A stretch of DNA of 64,000 bases, from the NCBI RefSeq assembly GCF_020379485.1, contig NC_063444.1, positions 2,862,652 to 2,926,651 of the forward strand, written 5' to 3'. The stretch is from Brassica napus. Lineage: Eukaryota > Streptophyta > Magnoliopsida > Brassicales > Brassicaceae. This document shows, piece by piece, positions 1-11,268 of the stretch. Position numbers and translations under genes: made by a program. Each line of letters opens with the position of its first letter. Within the stretch, counting starts at the first letter, position 1. Below the pieces are notes generated by a model. It saw only the letters and a list, made by a program, of their open reading frames with translations, did no database searches and was not told the DNA's origin.

Positions 1-518
1 AGGTAAGACGACAACGACATATATCTACTCTACTCTACCTTTCTTGGCTTCTTGCCAGAGAGAGAAGATGAGAAATGATACAATGAGTTTTGATGTTATT
101 TTTAGTCAAATGTATAGGAACATCTCTAAGTGGGAGAAAAATAATTTAATAATTATTTATTTCCATTTTTCAATATCTACAAGAAAATACCATAGTAGTT
201 AAAAAATTTCTTTACTCCCTAATCCCTACAAAATGATTTCTGATTCCATGAAAAAATAATAATTAAACTTTGTCAAAATGCATTACGTTAAAAATCGTTA
301 GACGTTAATGTAAAATGTAATGTCAACCTGTAATTTGGTTAACAATACTAAACCGAAAATAGAAAATGCAATAACCGGTTACCAACCATCTTTGTACCCG
401 CGTTAAAAGTCCTAAGCAACGTCACGAACTAACTTAAAGTCTTCTACTTTCCCCCCATGAGTTTCTTGCATCGCAAGATTACACCCCTCAACCCTAAAAG
501 GTTACATTTTTAACCACC
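1..518 (+). promoter_or_regulatory. Upstream region of the PPR gene
   Basis: No reading frame of interest is visible. The stretch is AT-rich and directly precedes the intronless PPR gene, so it should hold its promoter and 5' UTR. No convincing TATA box was identified. The first bases could belong to a neighbouring gene outside the window, but nothing recognisable is left inside. Confidence 0.4.
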
Positions 519-3485
519 ATGCAAGCAACCATCAAATCGATCCCTTTCTCCTTTCAGAGATCTCCTAAACTCTACTATCTCCTCCCTCCTTTGCGTCTCA
601 CTTCCGCTTCGCCATTTTGTTCTTCCTCTTCTTCTTCGTCACAATGGTTCAGCTTTCTCCGCGATGCTATCTCCACGTCGGACTTGAGCCTCGGGAAATG
701 CACGCACGCACGTATCCTAGCCTTCGAGGAAAACCCAGAACGATTCCTTGTCAACAACCTCATTTCAATGTACTCGAAGTGTGGATCACTCACTTATGCA
801 CGCCTGGTGTTCGATAAAATGCCTGAAAGAGATCTCGTTTCCTGGAACTCGATTTTAGCTGCTTATGCTCAGTCTTCGGAAGGTGTTATCGAGAATGTCG
901 AAGAAGGGTTTCATCTTTTTCGTATTTTACGGCAGGACGTTGTGTTTACAAGTCGAATGACTCTAGCTCCGGTGTTAAAACTCTGTTTGCATTCTGGATA
1001 TGTGTGGGCTTCGGAGGCGGTTCATGGGTATGCATGCAAGATCGGTTTGGATAGTGATGAGTTTGTTTCCGGAGCTCTTGTTAATATATATCTGAAGTTT
1101 GGTAAGGTTAAGGAAGGTAGGGTTTTGTTCGAGGAGATGCCTTATAGAGATGTTGTGTTATGGAACTTGATGTTGAAGGCTTATCTGGATAGGGGTTTAA
1201 AAGAAGAAGCAGTGGATCTCTCTTCTGAATTTGGTAGAAGTGGCTTGCATCCCAATGAAACCACCTTGCGTTTACTCGATAGAGTTTTTGGTGATTATTT
1301 TGAAGGAGGAAAAGCGAAGTCATCTGCAAATGGTCATGATGCTTCAGGAATAAGATCCAAGAACCAAATATTGACTAAATATCTCAAGGGAAGTCAGTAT
1401 TCAGCTCTTCTCCAATGTTTTGCGGATATGGTTGAGTCCAACTTGGAATGTGATGATGTCACATTTATTTTAGTGTTAGCTACAGCTGTTAGGTTAGATA
1501 GTTTAGCATTAGGGCAGCAAGTTCATTGTATGGCATTGAAGCTAGGATTTGATTTGAAGCTCACTGTGGCAAATAGTCTAATAAACATGTACTGTAAGCT
1601 GAGAAGAGTCAACTTCGCTAGGACAGTATTTAACAGTATGAATGAACGAGATTTGATATCGTGGAATTCAGTTATCTCCGGGTTTGCTCAAAGTGGCCTA
1701 GAAGTGGAAGCAGTGCGTCTGTTTATGCAGCTGTTACGTTGTGGCCTCACACCAGACCATTACACCATGACGAGTGTTCTAAAGGCAACTTCTTCTCTCT
1801 CTGAAAGCTTGTCGTTGAATAAACAAGTTCATGTTCATGCAATTAAAACCAATAATGCTGCCGACAGTTTTGTATCTACTGCTCTGATTGACGCCTACTC
1901 TCGGAACAGGTGTATGGAAGAGGCAGAGATTTTGTTTGAGAGGAACAGTTTCGACCTCGTGGCTTGTAATGCCATGATGTCTGGCTATACCCAAAGTAAC
2001 GACGGCCACAAGACTCTGAAGCTCTTTGCTTTGATGCATCATCAGGGAGAGAGATCAGATGATTTCACGCTAGCAACAGTGCTCAAGACATGTGGTTCCT
2101 TGTTTGCAATCAATGAAGGAAAGCAAGTCCATTCTAATGCAATCAAATCCGGTTACGACTCAGATCTGTGGGTCAGCAGTGGAGTTTTGGATATGTACGT
2201 AAAATGTGGAGATATGAGAGCAGCACAGTTTGCTTTCAATTGTATTCATGCGCCCGACTATGTTGCTTGGACGACTATGATATCAGGATGCATAGAAAAT
2301 GGAGAAGAAGAGAGATCTTTTCATGTTTATAGCCAGATGAGGCTCATGGGAGTGTTGCCTGATGAATTTACAATAGCCACACTTGCGAAAGCAAGCTCTT
2401 GTTTAACGGCGTTAGAACAGGGGAGACAAATTCATGCAAACGCCCTCAAGTTGAATTGCACTGGTGATACCTTCGTTGGAACTTCACTTGTGGACATGTA
2501 TGCTAAGTGCGGGAGCATAGACGACGCATATTCTTTGTTTAAAAGGATCGAAGTGAGGAACATCGCTGCCTGGAACGCCATGTTAGTAGGATTAGCTCAA
2601 CATGGGGAAGGGAAAGAAGCGCTTCAGCTTTTCGAACAGATGAAATCTTTGGGTATAAGACCTGACAAGGTCACATTCATCGGCGTTCTCTCTGCTTGCA
2701 GTCACTCGGGCTTAGTATCCGAGGCATACAAGCATATCGAATCAATGCAACGAGACTATGGCATTAAACCTGAGATAGAACACTACTCTTGTTTAGCCGA
2801 TGCGCTTGGCCGCGCTGGACTTGTTCGAGAGGCTGAGAAACTGATCGAGTCAATGTCCTTGGAAGCTTCAGCATCGATGTACAGAGCTCTGCTTGCAGCT
2901 TGCAGAGTTCAAGGGGATACAGAAACAGGGAAGAGAGTGGCAACTAAGCTTTTGGAGCTAGAGCCGTTAGATTCATCAGCTTATGTGCTTTTATCCAACA
3001 TGTACGCAGCTGCTTCCAAATGGTCTGAGATGAAACTCGCCCGGACGATGATGAAAGGGCAGAAAGTGAAGAAAGACCCGGGGTTCAGCTGGATCGAGGT
3101 GAAAAACAAGATCCATCTATTCGTTGTGGATGATAGATCAAACCCTCAAAGTGAACTGATATACAAGAAAGTAAAAGATGTGATCAGAGACATCAAACAA
3201 GAAGGGTATGTTCCTGAGACAGACTTCACACTCGTAGATGTAGAGGAAGAGGAGAAAGAGTGTGCGCTTTACTACCACAGCGAGAAGCTAGCTGTTGCTT
3301 TCGGGCTTATGAGCACACCTGCATCTACACCTATCAGGGTGATCAAGAATCTTCGCGTCTGTGGAGATTGCCACAATGCGATGAAATATATAGCAAAGGT
3401 GTATGATAGAGAGATTATACTGAGAGATGCTAATCGGTTTCACAGATTCAAGGATGGTAAATGCTCATGTGGTGACTTTTGGTAG
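519..3485 (+). CDS. Pentatricopeptide repeat protein, PLS class with E and DYW domains
   Basis: Single exon, 988 aa. PPR proteins of this class are organellar RNA-binding proteins, often C-to-U editing factors. Repeated PPR helices run from about residue 60 to 760 (phrases such as ISMYSKCGSL, DLVSWNSIL, LVDMYAKCGSI, RNIAAWNAML). E motifs follow, then a DYW deaminase-like domain in roughly the last 100 residues. That domain keeps YHSEKLA (HxE), CGDCHNAMKY (CxxCH) and a final CSCGDFW. The last triplet is DFW rather than DYW. The N-terminus is rich in Ser, Pro and Arg, as expected of a mitochondrial or plastid targeting peptide. Length, lack of introns and position next to the F-box and LKR/SDH genes match the Arabidopsis locus I remember as At4g33170. 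The RNA target is unknown. The gene converges on the F-box gene 130 bp downstream. Confidence 0.95.
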   Translation: MQATIKSIPFSFQRSPKLYYLLPPLRLTSASPFCSSSSSSSQWFSFLRDAISTSDLSLGKCTHARILAFEENPERFLVNNLISMYSKCGSLTYARLVFDKMPERDLVSWNSILAAYAQSSEGVIENVEEGFHLFRILRQDVVFTSRMTLAPVLKLCLHSGYVWASEAVHGYACKIGLDSDEFVSGALVNIYLKFGKVKEGRVLFEEMPYRDVVLWNLMLKAYLDRGLKEEAVDLSSEFGRSGLHPNETTLRLLDRVFGDYFEGGKAKSSANGHDASGIRSKNQILTKYLKGSQYSALLQCFADMVESNLECDDVTFILVLATAVRLDSLALGQQVHCMALKLGFDLKLTVANSLINMYCKLRRVNFARTVFNSMNERDLISWNSVISGFAQSGLEVEAVRLFMQLLRCGLTPDHYTMTSVLKATSSLSESLSLNKQVHVHAIKTNNAADSFVSTALIDAYSRNRCMEEAEILFERNSFDLVACNAMMSGYTQSNDGHKTLKLFALMHHQGERSDDFTLATVLKTCGSLFAINEGKQVHSNAIKSGYDSDLWVSSGVLDMYVKCGDMRAAQFAFNCIHAPDYVAWTTMISGCIENGEEERSFHVYSQMRLMGVLPDEFTIATLAKASSCLTALEQGRQIHANALKLNCTGDTFVGTSLVDMYAKCGSIDDAYSLFKRIEVRNIAAWNAMLVGLAQHGEGKEALQLFEQMKSLGIRPDKVTFIGVLSACSHSGLVSEAYKHIESMQRDYGIKPEIEHYSCLADALGRAGLVREAEKLIESMSLEASASMYRALLAACRVQGDTETGKRVATKLLELEPLDSSAYVLLSNMYAAASKWSEMKLARTMMKGQKVKKDPGFSWIEVKNKIHLFVVDDRSNPQSELIYKKVKDVIRDIKQEGYVPETDFTLVDVEEEEKECALYYHSEKLAVAFGLMSTPASTPIRVIKNLRVCGDCHNAMKYIAKVYDREIILRDANRFHRFKDGKCSCGDFW

Positions 3486-3614
3486 AGACAAGTTTTTTTT
3501 TTCTTACCACAGATCATTCATGTTCTAACTCGATGATTGTCAATACATTATATAAATCAAGTTACATTACATTATCTGAAAAGAATGAAATCAGATCCTT
3601 AAAGAGCTAAAATT

Positions 3615-4850
3615 TCAAACTGTTGCTTCGATCCTAGGCTGGAACGAAAGAGCAGAAACGAACTCCACAGCTTCTCCATCCTTGAAGCATTTTGGCAACT
3701 CACTCCACTGTTCTGCAACTAAGTCATACACAAAGTATCTACAATACACCTCAGGAAGATTGGTGTTGAAGCAGACAAGTATCTTGTTTCCAGCTCCTCC
3801 AACACAGTTTATGTCTCCTTCTCTCCCGTACAACTCATGAGACATAGCAGGAGGCAACATCCCGACATGAACCCAACTCTGGTTCTCTAGCTTCCAGATC
3901 CTCAAGCTAGCGCTTTCGTAGAACTCAGAGAGAAGAACCACAAACATGGTTCCATTACATTCCACCAAGTCGATGGAATATTCAAGAAACGGAGGAAGAA
4001 GCTTAGGTAGCTCGGTGAAGCATCTATTGGTGAGATCACACGCTATGATGGTTCCATGAGAGCTGAGGAAGTAGACGGTTTCTGCATCGTCTTTAACGGT
4101 TATAACAGAAGAGTACTGCTTAGAGGGACTTCTCTGGAGATTGTTAGTAGCTACAACCACGTGTCCTGTCTTGCTAAGAAAGTAGACTGTTCCAGTCTCA
4201 TCATCTGAGGAATCATTGTACTCATCATCTCCATCGTTCTTCTTCACTAAGTTCAACTCTTTACTCCATGAACCAGAATCTGATTCATAGAATTGGAAAC
4301 AGAGGTTTGGGGCTTCTCCAGAGATTGTAACGAGCTTGTAGCTGGAGGGAGTGAGAGCAGTCATTGCTACAGCTTGGAGAGGCTTGCTGTTATCATCAGA
4401 GATTGGAGAAGGAATGTCTCGGGAAGATCCAGTGATGGGATTACAGAGGAGGAAGCCACCAGAAACAGAGCATCTGAAACAGAGCAAGCCGCCAGAGGAA
4501 GCTACTGGAATGAAATCGCGGCGGTTGCGGTTATGGTTGAGGCTTTTCCAGCTGTTATCTGTTGAGTCGTATACGAAAGTTGAAGAATTTGAGTCGTTGG
4601 TGATCATGAAGAACCAAGGGTCTCGAAGAGGGACTTGGGAGCAGGCAAGGTTGAAGCTTTTTGAGGTTTTGGTTGATTTCCATCTCTTGCAGACGGAGGT
4701 CATGCGGAGGAAAGAGGAAGTTGGTAGCCATGAGAGAACTCTCTCGAGGACGTCGTCGTTGAGGTCGTCCATGGGGAAAGCGGTGGAAGCTAAGGTTACT
4801 GTGTAGTCTTGTTCATCTCTTGATTTTCTTTTTCCAGCTGAGAATCCCAT
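3615..4850 (-). CDS. F-box protein with kelch-like/F-box-associated C-terminus
   Basis: Intronless, 411 aa. The F-box lies at about residues 26-66 (MDDLNDDVLERVLSWLPTSS, then MTSVCKRWKS). It is the SKP1-binding module of SCF ubiquitin ligases. The rest resembles an F-box-associated beta-propeller: WFFMI, GGLLCF, LCNPITGSSRDIP, VYFLS and FVYDLVAEQWSELP recur as blade-like strands. An acidic insert (GDDEYNDSSDDETG) sits near the middle. The expected role is substrate recognition for ubiquitination; the substrate is unknown. The start was chosen as the first Met (MGFSAGKRKSR) after a long untranslated leader that contains a GA/CT repeat. It matches the position of At4g33160 as I remember it. Confidence 0.92.
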   Translation of the reverse strand: MGFSAGKRKSRDEQDYTVTLASTAFPMDDLNDDVLERVLSWLPTSSFLRMTSVCKRWKSTKTSKSFNLACSQVPLRDPWFFMITNDSNSSTFVYDSTDNSWKSLNHNRNRRDFIPVASSGGLLCFRCSVSGGFLLCNPITGSSRDIPSPISDDNSKPLQAVAMTALTPSSYKLVTISGEAPNLCFQFYESDSGSWSKELNLVKKNDGDDEYNDSSDDETGTVYFLSKTGHVVVATNNLQRSPSKQYSSVITVKDDAETVYFLSSHGTIIACDLTNRCFTELPKLLPPFLEYSIDLVECNGTMFVVLLSEFYESASLRIWKLENQSWVHVGMLPPAMSHELYGREGDINCVGGAGNKILVCFNTNLPEVYCRYFVYDLVAEQWSELPKCFKDGEAVEFVSALSFQPRIEATV

Positions 4851-5094
4851 TTTTTCTAAGGCTTCAGATCAGTGTAAAGTTTCGAGCTTTGGGGTTTTGG
4901 TAAGTGGGATTTCGATTTGGAATGCAAAAGAGAGAGGTAAAAGGGAGATTTTTCCAGGAAAAAGATTGAATTTGAGGTTTTAAGTAAATGCAGAGAAGAG
5001 AGAATAGGAAAGTGAGATAGTGGTAAACTGGTAATGACAGATCTTTGGTAGAAGTGTTTTTCGTTTTTTAAAGAGAGGAGATTTGTAGTGCCAT

Positions 5095-5096
<2 letters not shown>

Positions 5097-5126
<30 letters not shown>
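5097..5126. repeat. (GA)n microsatellite in the F-box gene 5' leader
   Basis: About fifteen uninterrupted GA dinucleotides, read as CT on the F-box coding strand, roughly 250 bp upstream of the F-box start codon. CT-rich leaders are common in plant 5' UTRs and may be core-promoter or GAGA-type elements. Confidence 0.9.
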
Positions 5127-5132
<6 letters not shown>

Positions 5133-5250
5133 AGCTTCTTGGGCACCTCTTTCAGAGAGCGTTGACAATCCACAAAGATACTATGGGGAAGAGACAAAAA
5201 CAAAAGTGAAAGATTGTGTTTTTTGTATAGCTTCTTGTTCAATGTTCTAC

Positions 5251-8200
5251 CACTACCCCCAATAAATTATTTTTAATCAAATGCAGTATGAAATACTTGT
5301 CTATTCTTGAAATATAAAAATAACAATAGTCAAATAAATCAACTCTTCACAATTGTCAATGAAAAAACTATAGTTAGAACAGCCATATGAATTTTATACT
5401 ATGACTACTTGTAACTTTTTTTTGGTCAAATAATTATTATTTTTTTGGTAAAAGACAACTTGTAATTTGTTAGCTTGTATATTAGTATTTGTCATATTAT
5501 TGTTTGGATTTAATGAGTGTTTGTGCTTTGTATGTTGTAAAATATTTGTAAAGAAAAGTTTAATGGAGTGCGACAAAAAAAAAACAATAGCACTATTGAG
5601 ATACTATTCAATAGTGAATGACTTTTCAATAGCAAATGAAATAAAAAGTAAACGTATTACCGGCAGTGCCAACTAACTCTTTTTTATGATTAGCTGGAGA
5701 GTGACTAACCTGCTACAATGATTTGACAAGAATTTTGTAAACGATTGTCTTTTGTTTTGTTTTTGAGTCATAAGTCATATGTTTGGACTTGATTTCAAGA
5801 ATTATGTTTAGAAACATGAAGCAAAAAATAATAATTTAATATAGTATAAAACTAAAAGATGCAGCTCTTGTTTATCATTCTCTAGAGTTCCAAACATTAG
5901 TTGCAAATTTTAGAGTTGATCAATCTCAGCTCTGTATATGCATCCATCATCATTCAAATGGCAAAGAAATGGAACAAGATTTATCATTCTTCCAAATTTA
6001 TGTGCCTTGCATGCAATGTAACCCGAATTTTCGTTTGCTTATGTGGATTTTTAACACATTAAAGATAGATCACTAACTAAGAGTAAAGAGGGACATAGAA
6101 GAATAATTTTTAAAAAGAAACATAGAAGAATTAGCGCACGAAGACAGTGGACATGGTCGCAAAAGCAAAAGAGAAAGGTAGTTAGGATTTAGGACTTAGG
6201 AGCTGTCTTTCTTCTCGTCTCTTCCTAATACAAAGACTACTACTATCAAAAGTGGGGATTCGTGTGAGTTGTCTTCTTTTCCTTTTTTTGGTTCTTTTTC
6301 TTTTAAACAGTTTTACCTTTCGAATAATAAAATTTAAAAAAGCAACTTCTTTTTTCTTTTGCTCGTGTTTTCTCTTATACAAGTATTAAAATCAAAATAC
6401 CATAAGACAAATAAATCTTGGCATTGAATTCTTCATCCAAAAATGCAAGCTTTTGTAGTAGTCATGCAAAATCTAGTAGGAGTATAGTTTAGCTTTTAAT
6501 GCATGTTATTTGAGTTCATGAAAATTGCTAGAGAAATGGATTTGAAAGTATATAGAATAACAGTTTATGACTGGATACAAACATCCAGATTGTATTGTGA
6601 GATGAGTTTACTGTAAGATGTTCATAAAAGTTTGTTTAAAAATATATATGTTGACTAAAATTGTGGGTTTTTCATTTCTTTATTAAATTATAATTTTGAA
6701 AGTTTTAACAACGGCATCTTCATTTTTGTTAATATTTTCTAGGATTAAAATCCAGTTATTGTCAAAATACATTTAAAATGTATGAAATTTAATCACATAA
6801 AAGAAGAGATGAGTGAAAAAAAAAAGCAAAAGGATAGGACCACCATTAACTTTGTAGCCTCGTTGAGGAATCTCTTCTCGCATCGACTTTTGTGCCATTG
6901 CAAAGTCAATGCCCAGAACTTGTTCCCAGGCCATGCCCAATTAAATACAATAAAAACTTTGAAAAGAGAACTTATATTAAAACCTGATTCATATGAAAAG
7001 CCGTCGTCGAAACATAACTGGTCGCTGCACATGTATCAATGATACCAAAACAATGTTCAGGTTCACATTCACTTTTCAGATAATTAGTTAGATTAGTCTT
7101 GTAAAAATAATTATTCATTTTATGAAACTACGTACCAAACCTGCAAGCGTATCTATCAACATGTGTAGTACCAAACCTGCAAGCGTATCTATCAAAATGT
7201 GTAGTACAGAGATGTTTGATGTCAAACTTCTGATGGATTCATTGTCATTGTCTCACGTTGCTGCACTGTATAATGTATATACTAGTCAAAATGTTTCTCT
7301 TGACATTCTCCTTCCTTGAACATATGCCATATTGAACATGGGCCTATTTTAAGACAACAGCTGAAGCCCAACCTCTGCAAATGTTAATTTATTTAAATAT
7401 GATCCATATATTCACCATCATAAGCCCAACCTACCCAACACTTTTCAATAACTATAGGAATCTACTTCGTTTCACCCAATTTAGCTCATATCCCTTTATT
7501 ATTATTTGAGGAGCATTAAAAATAAATAACCTTTAGTTCATGTGTTTATTACAAGTGTGCCATTTCTTACGTGGCAACTCCACAAGCTCCCTCACCTATT
7601 CTATTTAAAACCCCTTTGTTAACTAGAGTAATTACACAACATGCCATTGATCAAAACTTTATAATTTCCTTAGTTTTGTCTACATTTGTCACATATATAC
7701 GTTGATACGTATTACATCAAACCTTATCATTTATTTCTTGCGTTAGTTACCTTAACCGAAGTTCTACGTATTACATCAAAGATTTTAAAATTATGTTAAT
7801 TACCTTGACTGAAGTTTTTTCATTAATTTGTTTCAATACAAAAACATTACTGACATACGTAGTGGTCTAATTTTTTATTCAAAATGAATATAGATGCGAA
7901 AAAATTAATGTACGATTATCAATCAAAGTTTGTTTTCTGAAAAATCCTAAAAAGTATTTGATGATCAATACGTGCTCAAGTGATTGATTTTCTTAAAAAT
8001 ACGAAAAAAATATTTGTTCTCTTAAAAATATATCAAGAGGAAAACTTTGTTTTAAAATAGTGAAACAGAAGAACCATGCATATGGCATATACTTGCCCCG
8101 TTTCATTAAATTGTTAGATGATCTCCGCCTTGCGTTGTAGAAACTAAGGTAAAATACGATTTTCTGGCATACAATTATAAAAACTTACCTTATATGATCT

Positions 8201-8620
8201 ATCGTAATTAAGATTTTAACGCCAGCTTGCATAAAGCAAATAATGGCGGAGCAAATTGCCCATGATTTAAACGTGATTTGCAAGGAAGAAATTGATTGAT
8301 GATTGGGAAAAAGGAAACTTCTAATAACTTTGATATATTTTTAAATTACAAATTTGGTAAATTGATGGTAATAATACGTGATTTGTGAGGACTTGACTTT
8401 TGTATATAAGGAACGTAGATTAAGGTTCAAATTATTGTAATCAATTAATAATCATGAACTTTCTTGAATTTGTTCAATTGCGATTGATAAAAGGAAGTTT
8501 GCATTAACTATTTACAATATTAAAATAATTCTCGACTAAGATTGGAGCGCAAGTTATGTGTAATATTCGATTTAGTTACGGCCATTATTTTGAATCCATA
8601 TGACCGACCCCATGGCGATT
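5251..8620. other. Gene-poor AT-rich intergenic region
   Basis: No supportable gene in 3.4 kb. The reading frames are short, low-complexity and lack splice-linked partners. The sequence is AT-rich with poly-A/T runs. A small tandem duplication occurs at 7132-7203. The right-hand part probably belongs to the Helitron that ends at 9026, but I could not place its 5' end. Confidence 0.5.
7132..7203 (+). repeat. Two-copy 36-bp tandem duplication
   Basis: Two consecutive, nearly identical 36-bp units starting GTACCAAACCTGCAAGCG; the second begins at 7168. They differ at one or two positions. No function is apparent. Confidence 0.8.
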
Positions 8621-8629
8621 CCTTTTTAG

Positions 8630-8760
8630 TATAAATATACGGCTTCTATAATTTAGAAAACTCACCACACTTTTCTTCTCGACTTTGCTCATATCAAAAC
8701 ATTCTCTCAAGCAATCAAATGGCTAGCTTTAACTCTGTTTCCGATTTGAAACCATTCAAG
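8630..8760 (+). pseudogene. Captured promoter and start of an RPA1-like (DUF223/OB-fold) gene
   Basis: A TATA box (TATAAATA at 8630-8637), a plausible short leader and an ATG at 8719 open the 14 codons MASFNSVSDLKPFK. I recognise this as the N-terminus typical of the Brassicaceae replication-protein-A1-like DUF223 family. Homology stops at 8760 and the frame then runs into low-complexity residues and a stop. The fragment lies 240 bp upstream of a Helitron 3' end. Plant Helitrons often carry RPA-like genes, so it is best read as a truncated gene inside a Helitron. The family call rests on 14 residues. Confidence 0.6.
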
Positions 8761-8999
8761 ACATTGTTTCTTTTATATTTTATTAGTCTATTGCTTATGT
8801 TTCGTTTTATTTTATATTTATAATTTATTTTATGCAAACAAATATACAATTTTTAAACAAAAATTCTGCAGCTTAATTTAGATTGATATACTAAATTTCG
8901 TCTAACCCTTACTTTATAACATATAGTATTTCTTGCTATGACTTTAATTTTTATTATGTCTATAAATTAAAAGTGATAATATTTTGAAATCTATTTACT

Positions 9000-9026
9000 C
9001 CGCGCAGGGCGCGGGTTATCACCTAG
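9000..9026 (+). mobile_element. Helitron 3' terminus
   Basis: A perfect 6-bp stem CCGCGC (9000-9005) and GCGCGG (9009-9014) with loop AGG is followed 8 bp later by a terminal CTAG (9023-9026) and then T. This is the hallmark 3' end of Arabidopsis-type Helitrons, which have a subterminal hairpin and CTRR end and insert between A and T. The 5' boundary was not identified; the element probably extends left past the RPA-like fragment. Confidence 0.82.
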
Positions 9027-9490
9027 TGCCCTTGGTATTCTATTTCCGTATCAACATGAAAATTAGATTCATGAATCAGACATGTGAACCACCATGCAAC
9101 CTTTTTTTAGGCGCATATACTATAAAGTCATGATAAAACCAAAAGAAGATAGACGTAAAGAACACGGAAAGTGGTAAGCGTCGTGATCTAAATGTAGGTA
9201 ATTGCAAGTGAGTAACGTCTTCACACTTCTCTTGTCTATTTCTCTTCTTCTCAAACACGTAATACACTTTCCATTGGAGACAGACACCTTCAGTCCTATC
9301 CTATCCTGTCCCTTTCCTTTTATATTTTTTCGCGAGATAGTAAGTTTATTATTATTTCCTTTGTTTAGTGCAGTTGTCATTGTCTATTGCATTATTTAGT
9401 AGAGTAGAATTGACGTGTCGATTATAGCGAAACATGATATGTCACACTCACACATGTGTTAAATAAACAAATGTCGCCGATACTAATGCA

Positions 9491-10534
9491 TCTAAATTAT
9501 ATAGTTTTTATATATCTGTATATTATTTGAGAATCATTACAACTTATTTTTATATCCACATATTATCACTAGGATGATTCTTAGAATCATTAGAGAAATA
9601 TGTTGGTTCATCTAATTATATAATAATCTTTTTATTAAACTAACAATAAATTCATCATTAATGTACTTTATTATTTCTTTAAATAAAATTTACGAAATTG
9701 CCTAATGTGGCTAAAGTATATATGGCAATTAATGATTTTGAATAATAAAGATTTGATAAAAAATAGTGTATCTTCTATCATATTTGTTTAATTTTAAACT
9801 ATTAAATAAATCAAACAACCATAATAACCATATAATAAAATTTTAGATTTTTATGTATATGTTATATTTTGAATTTTTACAAACGGTTATAAATTACTAA
9901 AACTGTTAAGAGTCTCACATTCAAATTTTATGATCCATGGTTTAAAAATTTTGCTATGATAAAATACAAATGATTACAAAAATTATATAAGTAAAAATTC
10001 TAATTTAATTAATTAATAAGATTAATATATATAGATCGTTTTAAATTAAACTATAAACTATATAAAATACAATATTTTAGTTTCAAAATTTACTTTGAAC
10101 AATTTTTTTGATAAAATTTTTGAACGATCATTGACAACTTATTTTTTTAAAATTATAAATTACTAAAACTATTAATCCCACGATGAAAATTTTGTTATTA
10201 GTAATCTAGATTTTTTTCTATAAAAGATATAAATGATCGAAAAAACTATATGAGTAGAAATCATTATTTAATAGACATTAATATTAAAAGAATACTAAAA
10301 TATATTATCTATGTTAGTATCATTTAAATTTAATTACATATCCTATCAAATATATAAAAAAAAATTGGATTAATAAAATTAATTTATATGTTCGCACCAA
10401 TTTAATTATATATTTAATAGTTACTGAACTTTAATTATTTAATATATATTAATTATTTCATGTAAAAATATTTAATACATAAAATAATTTATATATATAA
10501 TGTTGATTCCGCGCAAGGCGCGGATCTTACCTAG
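9491..10534 (+). mobile_element. Non-autonomous Helitron, about 1.0 kb
   Basis: The 3' end is clear: stem CCGCGC (10509-10514) / GCGCGG (10518-10523), then CTAG at 10531-10534 followed by host T. The 5' end is tentative: a TCTAAATTATATAG start at 9491 preceded by A, giving the expected A/T insertion site. The interior is extremely AT-rich and noncoding. It belongs to the same terminal family as the element ending at 9026. Confidence 0.65.
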
Positions 10535-11268
10535 TTAATTCTTATAAATGATAATTTTTTTTTTAATTATATATGTTTAATTTATTTGGCTCTTCCTAAA
10601 ACTTTGGGTTTATCACAATTTTTTTGTATCGTCATAATCTTTATCCAAAATACGCCTATTACTATATCCACCAAATCATTTTTAAAAAGTTTTAAGCTGA
10701 ATCATATACGTAACCGTAGCTTATAAAAGGACGTAAAAAGAACTAAACTTGTTACTGCGCCTAAAACTCACTTCGGAAAAAAGGTTCCATCTTTCATTAA
10801 ACCAGTTCACAAGCATTCCATGTTCAAAGTCATCGTTTTAGGTACGTTCTTGATTTCATCTTGCCATTACTCTCCTCTCCTAAATGAGCTTCTAATAAAC
10901 TCCATCACACACTCTTTGTCTTTGCGATATTAAATAATAGTTTGATCTGTGTTCCTCTGTTCTTCTCTGCTCTGTTCTGCTCTGTTTCAGTTCTCTGTTT
11001 TGAGTCACCAGTTAACCGCCAAAGATTTCATTTTTATGCTCATAAATCGTTTGATTTCTCAATTGGTAAGCTTTAGATGATCTTTCTTTGTAAGTTTTAG
11101 GTAAAATTAATTGGAGTTTGAGATAGTTCAAGCCCTTCTTGTGGTTCTTTTTTTGCTTGACCGAACTCGAAGTATCAAACCGGTTAAGTCCTTATTAAAA
11201 CATTTCAAGGAGTGTGAGATACGGTTTTGTTGTTCCTCTGCAGAGACTATAAGCTTACAAGCAAAAAA
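10535..11268 (+). promoter_or_regulatory. LKR/SDH promoter and 5' UTR with probable leader intron
   Basis: The sequence between the Helitron end and the LKR/SDH start codon. A likely 5' UTR intron begins near 10841 (TTTTAG then GTACGTTC) and ends with CTCTGCAG at 11243, leaving a short second leader exon before ATG 11269. The Helitron insertion lies about 730 bp upstream of the start codon and may form part of the distal promoter. Confidence 0.5.

Noticed and set aside
4293..4806. Open frames antisense to the F-box gene
   Set aside because: Shadow frames of a GC-rich coding sequence on the opposite strand, with no homology.
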